From Nocardia albiluteola (GTDB taxonomy: Bacteria; Actinomycetota; Actinomycetes; Mycobacteriales; Mycobacteriaceae): 64,000 nucleotides of DNA. This document shows positions 16,625 to 25,800 of this stretch, one piece after another. The stretch covers positions 62,001-126,000 of the forward strand of contig NZ_JAHKNI010000021.1 in NCBI RefSeq assembly GCF_018860155.1, read 5' to 3'. The number at the start of each line of letters is the position of its first letter. The first letter of the stretch is position 1. A program made the translations under genes and the position numbers. The notes under the pieces are model-generated. The model saw nothing but the letters and a program-made list of their open reading frames with translations, was not told the DNA's origin and did no database searches.

Positions 16625-17422
16625 ATGAGTTCCGCCGGACAGGACGATCAGGGGGCGCTGGAGGCTGCGGGGGCGGCGGCCGAGCGGGAGGGGTTGGGGC
16701 GGTACCGCGGCACCTATCGGGCGGCGGGCGTCGATGCGCGGCGGCCGATTGTTGAGGGTGCGGTTACGGGGGTGGGGGTGGTGGCCGCGGTGCCGGGGTT
16801 CGTATTCGGCGCGGCGGAGGTGGGGATCATCGGAACAACGGTGGCCGTCGTGTGCGGGGCGCGCTGCCTGGCGGATCTGGGGTGGCTGGGGTTCGCGGGG
16901 GCGCGGAATCGGGGCACCCGGCTCGATCTGTACGAGCGGGGCTGCGTCGCCGGCTACCGGGGGCAGCTCCGGGCGGTGCGGTACGACTCGACCACACTCC
17001 GACGCAAGGTCGTGCACGCGGTGAAGAACCCCGCGGCACACCAGATTTCGTATCAATACACGATCTCGGACATCGACGATGTCCCGATTGTGCTGCGACA
17101 GGGGATCGAACGTCCGGAGGAATGGACGCTGGCGATCGAGCAGGGCATCCTCGACGCCCAGCTGCCCCGGGCGGAGGCCGCGCTGGCGGCGGGAGAGCGG
17201 GTGGAGTTCGACTCGCTCTGGTTGTCCGCCACCGAAATCGGCAGCGGCTCGGAATCGGTGCCGTGGGCCCGGGTGAGTGAGCTGTCGGTGGTCGGCGGGT
17301 GGTTGAGCGTGAAGGTGCGGGATTGTTCGCAGCCGCTGGAATCGCTGCCCATCAGCCTCGTGCCGAACTATGTCGTGTTCCGGACGCTCGCCGAACGGCT
17401 GCAGGCTACGGCGGCGCGCTGA
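16625..17422 (+). CDS. Membrane protein with PH-like domain, DUF6585-like
   Basis: A 265-aa protein not matched to a named function. Residues about 45-95 form two hydrophobic segments (GAVTGVGVVAAVPGFVFG and VGIIGTTVAVVCGARCLA). The C-terminal part has strands typical of a PH-like fold: LDLYERGCVAGYRGQLRAVRYD near 100, SVPWARVSELSVVGGWLSVK near 220. This resembles DUF6585 proteins of actinobacteria, but I cannot confirm the family. It stands between the spc operon and the first WXG100-like gene, with about 410 bp downstream that hold no gene. Confidence 0.7.
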   Translation: MSSAGQDDQGALEAAGAAAEREGLGRYRGTYRAAGVDARRPIVEGAVTGVGVVAAVPGFVFGAAEVGIIGTTVAVVCGARCLADLGWLGFAGARNRGTRLDLYERGCVAGYRGQLRAVRYDSTTLRRKVVHAVKNPAAHQISYQYTISDIDDVPIVLRQGIERPEEWTLAIEQGILDAQLPRAEAALAAGERVEFDSLWLSATEIGSGSESVPWARVSELSVVGGWLSVKVRDCSQPLESLPISLVPNYVVFRTLAERLQATAAR

Positions 17423-17833
17423 GCGGGGAGATTGCCTCGGCACATGGTGGCCGTGGGGCGCGGGCCAGAATCCGTCGGTGCAGCGCTTGATCTCGCTCGC
17501 AGGCTGCTGCGGCGCGAAAAGTCGCGTCAGCTGGAGTGGCCCGCGCCGCCGCGGGGCCCCTCGCGCCGCATCCGGGCGATGGGCCTGAGCGCGATCGATG
17601 CGGCATGCCTGTAGCGGGTTCGGGGTGGGCGTCAGCAAGTCGTCAATGATCCTGGCGCGCTGGCGATCCCGCCCTGTGCCCGGGCGGGCCCCGGACCGGC
17701 TCGGATGCACTCGAACAGTGAGATCCGGTGCGGCCCAGTCGATATCAGGGCGGCGTTAATTCGGGGTCGGGGGTCTTCTGCGGGCAGTCCGCGCGTGTGA
17801 TCGTCGGATGTATTCAGGTGGAAGGGGTGTGCC
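17423..17833. other. Non-coding gap before the first WXG100-like gene
   Basis: No convincing gene, RNA or repeat is seen in these 411 bases. The end of the gap must hold the promoter of the 17834 gene; a GGAAGGGG ribosome site lies just before its ATG. Confidence 0.5.
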
Positions 17834-18127
17834 ATGGTCCAGGTCGGTGTGACACCGAATCAGTTGCGTCGGGCGGCGGCCGATATGGGGGATCTGTCGA
17901 CGCAGGTGAGTGGCATCCTGCGGCGGCTCGAGTCCGGGCTGTCCGGATACGGCGCGGCATGGGGAAATGACAGCTACGGCAACAGCTTCGCCGCCGGAGC
18001 GCGGGGGTACAACTCGGCGAATTCGAATCTTCAGGACGGCCTCGGCAAGCTGTCGCAGACACTGGAGTCGTATTCCAGCGGGCAGTACCGGGCCGCCGAC
18101 GAGTTGCAGCAACAGGACCACTTCTGA
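17834..18127 (+). CDS. WXG100-like small secreted protein
   Basis: A 97-aa helical hairpin protein of the ESAT-6/WXG100 type, a likely type VII secretion substrate or partner. The turn between the two helices reads WGNDSYGNSFAAGARGY near residues 43-59 rather than the plain WxG of EsxA/EsxB. The end is polar (ELQQQDHF). The ATG has a GGAAGGGG ribosome site. It lies 32 bases before a large protein with a CpnT-like N-terminus, so the two probably form a partner pair, like other WXG100 and large-substrate pairs. Confidence 0.85.
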   Translation: MVQVGVTPNQLRRAAADMGDLSTQVSGILRRLESGLSGYGAAWGNDSYGNSFAAGARGYNSANSNLQDGLGKLSQTLESYSSGQYRAADELQQQDHF

Positions 18128-18159
18128 CGGCCGCGGCGCCGGGGTAGCGGGGCTCGATC

Positions 18160-21063
18160 GTGTCGCTGGAACTCCCGTCGTATCTGCAGTGGCTCGGGTG
18201 GGTTGCCGGCTCGGCCTGGCCCGAGGGCGACGAGGACCGCATGTGGGGAATCGCCGATACCTGGAATGCGGCGGCCAAAGAACTGCGGGACATGCTGCCC
18301 GACGTGGCCCATGCCAAGGCCGAGACGATCGCCGCCTATCCGTGGGGCCACGGTTCCGAGGCGATGACGGCCGCGCTGAACAAGCTCGACGACGGTAACG
18401 ACGAGTCGATTCAACACTTGGCCGATATCTTTGGCGAGGTCGGCGAATCGGCTTTCGATCTGGGCACGGAGATCCAATACACCAAGATCATGATCATCAG
18501 CTCCCTAGGGCTGCTTGCGGTCGAGATCGCGGCGGCCTGGGGGTTCCCGCCGACCGCCGCCATCACCGAGGCGATCGAGACGGCCGTCACCAGGACCGCG
18601 ATCCGGATCCTGGGCAAGGAGGCGGTGGAGCGGATCGGGGAGTTCGTCGAGAAGCGGCTGCTGGGCGCGATGATGAAGTTCCTCGCCGAACACGTGCTTT
18701 TCAGCACGGTGATCGGCACCGCGCAGGATTTCGGCGTTCAGTGGGGGCAGGACATCGCCGGGACCCGGCACGGCATCGACTGGAAGCAGGTTGGCGTCAC
18801 CGCGTTGGAGTCCGCGGTGGCCGGTGCGGTCGGTGGGCCGGCCGGCGAGGTCTTCGACAAGGGCCTGAGCAAGATCGCGCTGCCGGAGGGAGTGATCGCC
18901 AATGCCCTCGGGCGAACCGTGAAGGGCGCCGTGGTCGGCACCGGGGCGGGGATCGCCGGCGGGCTCGCCGCCTGGGGGACCGGCGGATTCTTCTACGGAT
19001 GGCAGTGGGACAACCACTTGCTCACCAGCACAGCGTCATTCGGCACCCTGGTCGGCGGCAGCAAGGGATTTCGCGGGCAGGACGCCGGGACCTCGCCGTT
19101 CGGCAAAGCCGAGGTGCCGGATGCCGCGGGCATCGGCGGCGACGGCAGTGTGCCCGGCGCTGTCTTGGAAAATGGTGGACCGCACGGGAATTTACGGTCT
19201 CCGGATACCGGCGCGGGGCTGGCGTCCGGTTCGGATCCCAATGGTTCGTCGCACGGGGCGGTATCGGCTGGGCTGAAGACCGAGGCGGCTCCGCAGACCC
19301 ATCCGGCGGAAGAGGGCGGTCAGGCGCGGTCGTCCGGTGGTGACAGCCAGGGGCATTCGACCGCCGGTGGGGCGCAAGCGCATTCGAGCGCCGGACCGGA
19401 ACACGGGATGCGGCCGGCGATCGGTCCTTCCGAACCGGTGACGTTGCCGAAAGCTGGGGCGCAGGTCGCGGACCTGGCCCAGCAGCGCGCGGCGCTGACC
19501 GAGAAGCTGCCCGAAATGCGTGCCGCGATCAAGGCATCGGCGATTCGCGAGGGTCTGCCCGCGGACGCGGAGCGCCTGACGAATGGGAGTCGTGCGGAGC
19601 AGCGGGAGCACATGGACTGGTTGCGCGGCCGGACGATGCAGGTCAATCGGACGCCGGAGGAAATCGAGGCGGGGAGGCCCTCGGAGATGACGCGCAAGCA
19701 GGGTGCGATCGACGATCTGGAGAAGGCCGTCGGTGACTACAACGCCCAGCGGGACAGGATCTTCGGCCTCACCGACCGGATCACCCAGGTGTCCGGGGAG
19801 GATTATCTCGGCGCTCGTGGTGCGCGGATTGCCGGCGACCGGGTTGGTGTAGTCGACGGCGAGCACCCGACAGTAATCGTGATGGGCCTGCGCGGAGGAT
19901 CTTCCGGGATGCCCTCGCACGATGAGTTGCTCGCCGGTGCGGCCGCCCACGATCCGGCGCTGGCCGACGCGCTGGGGCAGCCGGGCACCCGCGTCGAGTA
20001 CACCCGGATCACGACCGACTCCGAGGGCAATACCCATGTGCAGCCGTTGAAGTCGCCGACTCCCGAGCAGATTGCGGCCGCCCGCGCGAGGGCACCGGAA
20101 CAGGAGGAAGGCGGCGGGCAGCAGCGCGGCGCGGCGTCCGGTGGGAATGGTGTGCCGGTCGGTCCGGACGGACGCGGCGGCGAAACATCGGGCGATCCGG
20201 GCAAACCCAGCGGGGCGCTCCGCGAAGAGGAGGTGAGCCACCAACCGAACGACCCGGCCACCGCCGATACCCCCTACACCACAAGGGGTAACTCCGAAAC
20301 CGTCATCCCGCCATACACTGCCCCCAGCCCACCGCCGAACACCGTGTGGGACAACCCGAACCCGCCACACCCACGCCCACACCCCGAACCCCACCCGAAG
20401 CCGGAACCGCGGCCCGAGCCGCCCGAACACCACCCGCAGCCGCGGCCGCATCCAGAACCGGAGCCGCCCGAGCATCACAGGCACCGGCCCGAGCCGCCCG
20501 GGCATCAGAAGCATCGGCCTGTGCCGCCGGAGCATCACAAGCACCGACCTGAACCGCCGGAGCGCCATGGGCACAACCCTGAGCACCGCGGGCACCACCA
20601 CGGCCGAGAGCCCGAGCCGCCGAGACATCATGATCGTGAGCTCGAGCCGCGGAGGCGCGTCGGTGAGCCAGAGCCGCCCGGGCATCGACGCCGTGAGCCT
20701 GACTCGTCTGCGCGCCACGCGAGCGGGCCCGAGCCTGGTTGGCATCATGCGAACGAGTCTGAGCCGCGTGGGCATGGCGGGTACGAGCGTGAGCCTCGTA
20801 CCCGCCATTGGCGTGATCCCGAGCCACCGAGGCATCACGGACGCGGGGCTGAGTTGCGTATGCCTCGTGTGGGTGGGTCTGAGCCGCGTGGGCATCAGGG
20901 GCTCGAGTCTCTGGTGCCTGGCCGCCACGGGGATGAGCCCGAGTCATCTGCGCACCATCGGCGGTCGAACCTCAGTGTGGGGCAGGACGGTTCGTTGCCG
21001 CTCGGTGCCGAGGATCGGGCGTCACGGACGTGGCGTGGTGAGGATGGACTTTTCGGCCGCTGA
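18160..21063 (+). CDS. Large type VII-type protein with CpnT-like N-terminus, 967 aa
   Basis: Residues 1-110 match the WXG100-like N-terminal domain of CpnT-type proteins (LQWLGWVAGSAWPEGDEDRMW). A hydrophobic segment lies near 110-130 (MIISSLGLLAVEIAAAWGF), with Ala/Gly-rich helices to about 310. After a disordered Ser/Gly linker comes one helical-plus-beta module (residues about 426-634; strands PTVIVMGLRGG and TRVEYTRITTDSEGNTHVQPL) that recurs five times in the 4277-aa protein. The last 230 residues are Pro/His/Glu-rich repeats (PEPPEHH, HRPEPPG) that fade into Arg-rich sequence. No toxin domain is visible, and the C-terminal domain of the giant protein is missing. It may be a scaffold or a shortened paralogue. 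The GTG start has no strong ribosome site. Confidence 0.85.
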   Translation: MSLELPSYLQWLGWVAGSAWPEGDEDRMWGIADTWNAAAKELRDMLPDVAHAKAETIAAYPWGHGSEAMTAALNKLDDGNDESIQHLADIFGEVGESAFDLGTEIQYTKIMIISSLGLLAVEIAAAWGFPPTAAITEAIETAVTRTAIRILGKEAVERIGEFVEKRLLGAMMKFLAEHVLFSTVIGTAQDFGVQWGQDIAGTRHGIDWKQVGVTALESAVAGAVGGPAGEVFDKGLSKIALPEGVIANALGRTVKGAVVGTGAGIAGGLAAWGTGGFFYGWQWDNHLLTSTASFGTLVGGSKGFRGQDAGTSPFGKAEVPDAAGIGGDGSVPGAVLENGGPHGNLRSPDTGAGLASGSDPNGSSHGAVSAGLKTEAAPQTHPAEEGGQARSSGGDSQGHSTAGGAQAHSSAGPEHGMRPAIGPSEPVTLPKAGAQVADLAQQRAALTEKLPEMRAAIKASAIREGLPADAERLTNGSRAEQREHMDWLRGRTMQVNRTPEEIEAGRPSEMTRKQGAIDDLEKAVGDYNAQRDRIFGLTDRITQVSGEDYLGARGARIAGDRVGVVDGEHPTVIVMGLRGGSSGMPSHDELLAGAAAHDPALADALGQPGTRVEYTRITTDSEGNTHVQPLKSPTPEQIAAARARAPEQEEGGGQQRGAASGGNGVPVGPDGRGGETSGDPGKPSGALREEEVSHQPNDPATADTPYTTRGNSETVIPPYTAPSPPPNTVWDNPNPPHPRPHPEPHPKPEPRPEPPEHHPQPRPHPEPEPPEHHRHRPEPPGHQKHRPVPPEHHKHRPEPPERHGHNPEHRGHHHGREPEPPRHHDRELEPRRRVGEPEPPGHRRREPDSSARHASGPEPGWHHANESEPRGHGGYEREPRTRHWRDPEPPRHHGRGAELRMPRVGGSEPRGHQGLESLVPGRHGDEPESSAHHRRSNLSVGQDGSLPLGAEDRASRTWRGEDGLFGR

Positions 21064-21090
21064 GCGCGGGCAGCTCGTTACTCGGGATCG

Positions 21091-21270
21091 GTGTCGTCGA
21101 CCGGCAGTTCTCGTGGCGAGCGGATCTATGTGCACCGCCGTACCGACACGAAGATGGTGTTCGCCGGAATGCACGACTGCCGGGCCGGCGGTGTGCTGGA
21201 TCCCGGAGAGGATCCGGCGGAGGCGGCCGTCCGCGGCGCCGGGGCGGAGGCTGAGGCGGGGCGGTTGATC
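21091..21270 (+). pseudogene. Nudix hydrolase remnant
   Basis: The translation keeps the first part of a Nudix protein (IYVHRRTDTKMVFAGMHDC) and a damaged Nudix box (GGVLDPGEDPAEAAVR followed by GAGAEAEAG). The box glutamates that bind metal are lost. The protein N-terminus is missing and the sequence then runs into unrelated residues. It is a relic on the plus strand between the 967-aa protein and dtd. Confidence 0.7.
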
Positions 21271-21327
21271 CCAAAAGCGGTACAGCGGCCACTGGACGGT
21301 GTGGCCCGCCCGGGCGCCGGCGGTAAC

Positions 21328-21771
21328 TCATCCCTCGAGCAGCAGCGTCACCGGTCCGTCGTTCACCAGCGCGATATGCATGTGGGCGCCGAAACGGCCC
21401 GTCGCCACGGTGGCGCCGAGGTTCCGCAAGGTGGCCGCGAACAGGTCGACCAGTGGTTCGGCGACGGAGCCGGGTGCGGCGGCCGACCAGGAGGGGCGGC
21501 GTCCCTTGGCTGTGTCGGCGTAGAGGGTGAACTGGCTGACCACCAGAATCGGGGCCCCGAGGTCGGCGGCCGAGCGCTCGCCGTCCAGGATCCGCAGCCG
21601 GAACAGCTTGTCTGCCAGCGCCTTCGCGGTCGCCTCGGTGTCGGAATGGGTGACGCCGACCAGGGCGGCCAGGCCGTGCGGGACGCCCGCCGCGCCGGGG
21701 TCGATGCGTCCGACCACTTCGTCGCCGACGGTGACCTGGGCGGAGCTCACTCGTTGCACCAGTACTCGCAC
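21328..21771 (-). CDS. dtd: D-aminoacyl-tRNA deacylase
   Basis: A 147-aa DTD that removes D-amino acids, and glycine from tRNA(Ala), thereby guarding translation. Family marks are the start MRVLVQRVSSAQVTVG, the active-site block LVVSQFTLYAD near residues 75-85 and the NDGPVTLLLEG end with the Gly-cis-Pro-like motif. I chose the GTG at 21771, which has a GAGGATGG ribosome site; the frame extends upstream without similarity. It is a housekeeping gene lying between two secretion-substrate units, opposite to them. Confidence 0.95.
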   Translation of the reverse strand: MRVLVQRVSSAQVTVGDEVVGRIDPGAAGVPHGLAALVGVTHSDTEATAKALADKLFRLRILDGERSAADLGAPILVVSQFTLYADTAKGRRPSWSAAAPGSVAEPLVDLFAATLRNLGATVATGRFGAHMHIALVNDGPVTLLLEG

Positions 21772-21928
21772 GGTGGACCATCCTCGCAGGCAGGAGGTTT
21801 CGCGCTGGATGCGGCTGGGCTTTCGCATCCCGGCCACTGATCGTTAACGCGAGCGCTACGGCGGATTTCCTGGGAGCTGTCATGGTCGAAACGCGTCACC
21901 ATGGCAAGGGTCACCAGAAGGGGCAGCG

Positions 21929-22252
21929 ATGACAACTGTGCAGGTCAGTCCGGAAAAATTGCGTAGCGCGTCGATCAAGACCGCGGACGTGGCAGACCGG
22001 CTCAACGAGGTTATCAACACCCTGAGCGCGGCGCTCGACTCTCGTGGCAACTGCTGGGGAAACGATTCGATCGGTAACCAATTCGCCAACGGCAAGAACG
22101 GCTACCTCGAGACGAAGAACAACATGATCACCGGCACCGGGCAGTTCAAGGACACCTTCAACAGTTATGCCAGGGGGCAATCGGACAGCGCCAACACCCT
22201 CGAGGGCAACGATCACTTCAACGCCGACGTGTACATCGCCTGCACCGGATAG
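21929..22252 (+). CDS. WXG100-like small secreted protein
   Basis: A 107-aa helical hairpin protein. The turn motif is WGNDSIGNQFANGKNGY near residues 48-64, the same divergent form as at 17834. Two single cysteines occur (RGNCWGND and YIACTG). The ATG has a GAAGGGG ribosome site. It is the first gene of a three-gene unit with a YbaB-like gene (18 bases on) and the 4277-aa protein. It is probably secreted by a type VII system as a dimer partner. Confidence 0.85.
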   Translation: MTTVQVSPEKLRSASIKTADVADRLNEVINTLSAALDSRGNCWGNDSIGNQFANGKNGYLETKNNMITGTGQFKDTFNSYARGQSDSANTLEGNDHFNADVYIACTG

Positions 22253-22270
22253 CGCGGGGCACCAATAGCG

Positions 22271-22783
22271 ATGGAGTATGAATTCGACAAGGCTGAATTG
22301 GAGGGCATGCTCGCCGATGCCCAGCAGCAGCTGCGCGACATCGCCTCGATTCAGCAGCGGCGCGCCCAATTAGTAGGCACCGCAACGGCTTCCAATCGGC
22401 GCGTGACGGTCAGCGTGAACGCCAACGGAGTAGTGATCGAGACCAAATTCGGTCCAGGGATCGAGAATCTCGGCTTCTCCGCGATCGCCAGGGCGGTCAC
22501 CGAGGCGGCGCAGCGCGCGTCAGAGGATCTGGCCGCGAAGAATCGCGAGCTGGTCGCTCCCCTCGAGGGCCGGCGCGCGCGAATGCCCAGGATCAACGAT
22601 CTGGTCGCGGGCATGCCCGATCTGCTCGGCCAGATGCCCAAGCCTCCGGAACCCTCACTGGCGCCGCCGAATTCGGATGACCGTGAGCCCACGCCCGGCG
22701 AGAACACTCTGCATTTCACCAATGTGGAGTCCTACGACCACGACCGCGGCCCGCAGCGCCGGACCACCGAGGCCGGCTGGTGA
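22271..22783 (+). CDS. YbaB/EbfC-like protein
   Basis: A 170-aa protein. Residues 1-105 fit the YbaB fold: a long helix (MLADAQQQLRDIASIQQRRAQLVG), strands RRVTVSVNANGVVIETKFG, then helices AIARAVTEAAQRASEDLAAKNRELV. A Pro-rich tail follows. Classic YbaB binds DNA. In mycobacterial ESX-1 the YbaB-like EspL instead stabilises secreted Esp proteins, and the position here between a WXG100-like gene and its giant partner fits that chaperone-like role better. This is inference. Two more copies lie at 42250 and 46685. Confidence 0.82.
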   Translation: MEYEFDKAELEGMLADAQQQLRDIASIQQRRAQLVGTATASNRRVTVSVNANGVVIETKFGPGIENLGFSAIARAVTEAAQRASEDLAAKNRELVAPLEGRRARMPRINDLVAGMPDLLGQMPKPPEPSLAPPNSDDREPTPGENTLHFTNVESYDHDRGPQRRTTEAGW

Positions 22784-22800
22784 TCGCGGGGTAGTACCGC

Positions 22801-25800
22801 ATGATTGAATTCCCGTCCTGGCTCGACTGGCTCGGCGCCGCCGTCGGCATGGAGTGGCCCGAGGGCAACGAGGACGAAATGTGGGGGATGGCGGGCGATT
22901 GGCGCACCGCCGCCTCGAGTTTGCGCGATATCGTCAGCGATGTCGAGGCCGCCAAGTCGGCCACCGTCGATGCCTACCAGGACGGCAAGGGCAGCGAGTC
23001 GATGTCCGACGCCTTCAACGCGATCATCAACAAGAACGCGCAGAAGAATTCGCTGCCCGACCTGGCGGACTTCTTCGACTCGGTGGGCGATTCGGTCGAC
23101 GGCACCGGAACTCAGATTCAGTACACGAAGCTGATGTTCTACACCACGCTGACGATGACCGCGGCGGAGATCGCGTCGGTGTGGATCTTCCCGCCGACCG
23201 CGCCCGCGGAGGAGGCGGGGATCATCGTCCCGACCCGCGTCGGCGTCCGCATGATGATGCGGCGGGTCATGACAGCGATCGAGGAGCGCCTGGCCAAACT
23301 CGTCGGCGCGCGCCTGGCGAAATTCCTGCTGCGCCACGTGATTATCGGCGGCCTGATGGGCCTGCTGCCGGACCTCGGGATTCAGGCCTTCCAGAATTTC
23401 GAGGGGCATCGCCACGGCATCAACTGGGGCGAGGCCATTGTCGCGGGCGTCGGGGGGATGGTCGGCAGCACGGCGGGCGGTCCCGCGACCGAGGCGCTCG
23501 AGAAGCGTCTGGAGGGCGCGTTCGGCGCGAAGGTCGCGAAGGTCCTGGCGGGCATGGGTGGCGGCCTGGTGAACTCGGGGGCGGCATTCGCCGCCTCGGT
23601 GCCCACGCAGTTTCTCGTCGACGGGTTCAGCAAGGGCTGGGGCACGGCGGTCACCGATCTCGAGAACACTCAGGTCGACTGGCGCATGTTCACCGCGGGT
23701 GCCGCGGGCGGGTTCGTGTCCGGGGTCAATCATTCCTTCGCGGACAGGTACTACAGCGGGCCAAAGTGGGACAGCGGGGCCGCGAAGTTGCAGATCGGCG
23801 GGATGCCGACCGAGCCCGTGCGTGACGGTAGTTCGCTTGTGCCGCTACATGATCCGACTACAGCGGGCGACCCGGTACTGTCGGTGAGCAGCACGTCGCC
23901 CGAGGGTGAGGGCTCGAACGGGAACTTCGCCGGCGCTGCACCGTCGAACGACCATGCCTTGCTGACTGATTCGCCGGGCGGCAGCGATCAGGTGCAGGCC
24001 GGGCCCACCACGACGGCGTCGCCGAGTTCGGATGCCGGGAATGGTGCTCTCGCTCAGGATCATCCGACTTCAGCTGACTCGTCCGGGGTAGGTGGGTCGA
24101 ACTCCGCGAACGGCGCCGGCTCGGTATCTGCCGGTGGAGGTGAGCATTCCGGGCTTACCGGCGGAGATCACTCGAATACTGTGGACAGCAGCGGTATTCG
24201 CTCGAGCGAGGGTGCGGGAACGCAGCCCGCGGGCGCGGGTGGGGACACTGCGGCGCACGGAAGTCGGTCCGAGGTAGGCTCCCAGCCAGGTGGAGAGACG
24301 AATTCACCTGCTGCACAGAATGGTTCGCATGGACCGGCGACCGAGCAGGATTCGACGAGTGGCACCGAAACCGTGCAGCCGACGACGAGCGGCTCCGGCA
24401 ACGGAACGACCTCCGCTGTAACGCCTTCCGCTCGCACCGATGCAACCGCGCCCCCGGAGGGAGCGCAGGCTTCCTCGGCGCCCATCGGGGACGCTCGCAC
24501 CGGCGGATCTGCTCCGGCGCAATCCTCCCCTGTGGGAGAGGCCAGGTGGGAGGCGGTATCGCCAGCCCGATCCGGATCCTCACCCGAGGGCACCGAATCC
24601 CGGACCAGCGCAACGGGAGACCGCAGCGCACCGGGTACTCGATCCTCGAGCAGAACCGACGCTACGGCTGCCCGAACTCAGTCCAGTGCGGCCCCGCGCG
24701 CAGGGGCGGATGCGAGCCGCGCGACGCCCGATTCGCAGGTGCGGGGAGCCAAGGCGGCCGAGGCCGCCCCCACGGCCCGGACGGCGGAAGCGCGAGCCGG
24801 GCAACCGGTGCGGGCCGCCCAGGCCCGTGACGTCGGCGAGACTCGGGCCGCCGGGACGACTGACGGCACCGAACGGCGCGAGGGTATCGGGGGGCTGGGC
24901 GTCGAAGGACGCGACGGGAAAGCCGGTGCGGAGCAGGGGAACCCGGGCGGCGATGATTCGGCCACAGGTCGTGACGGAGCGGCCGAGCGGGACTCGAATC
25001 GGACGACAGGTTCCGGTGCTGAGCAGGAGTCCGGGCGGCCGGAAGGGGAACAACGACAGTCCGAGTCGGATGAGGCGGAGGACGGTGGTCGGCGCGCGGA
25101 CGAGCAGGAATCGCCCGAGGCTCAGCGCAGGCAGCGGGCCGATGGGGAGTCCGATCCCGAGAATCGCTTGGGGGACGAGGCGGATCGGCCCGGGCAGAAG
25201 CAGGATCGCCCGGAGCAGGGGCGACGTCGGCCTGAGCTGGATGAGGCCGATCAGGGCGGTCGGCCAGCGGGTGACGAGGAGGCCGCCGACGCGCAGATCC
25301 GCCGCCACGCGGATGAGGAGTCCGATCGCGGGAATCGTTCTGGGGATGAAGCGGATCGGCCGGGGCAGGAGCGGGATCGCCCGGAGGCGAAACAGCGGCA
25401 GCCCGAGTCGGATGAGACTGATCAGGATGGTCGGCGTACGGGTGAGGAGGAGGCCCCCGATGCGCAGAGTCGGCAGCACGCGGATGGGGAGTCCGATCTC
25501 GGGAATCGTTCGGGGGACGAGGGCAGTCGGCCCGAAGGGGAGCAGCGCCGCGAGCCTGTTGGTGAGGGCGAACAGGAGCCCGAGCGTCCGGGGACGCAGG
25601 AGGGCGACGGGGCGGGAAGGTCGCCGCAGCAGGAGGATTCGCAGCAGCGGCATTCGGACGACTCGCAACCCGCGCGCGATGGGTCCGATGCGCGCGAGCG
25701 ATCCGGCGACACGTCCGATCAGCAGGGGGATCGGCCGGGTGCGGGCAAGCGTCGCAGTGAGGCGCCGGGGCCTGAGGGGGACGGTTCGAAGCTGTCGCCG

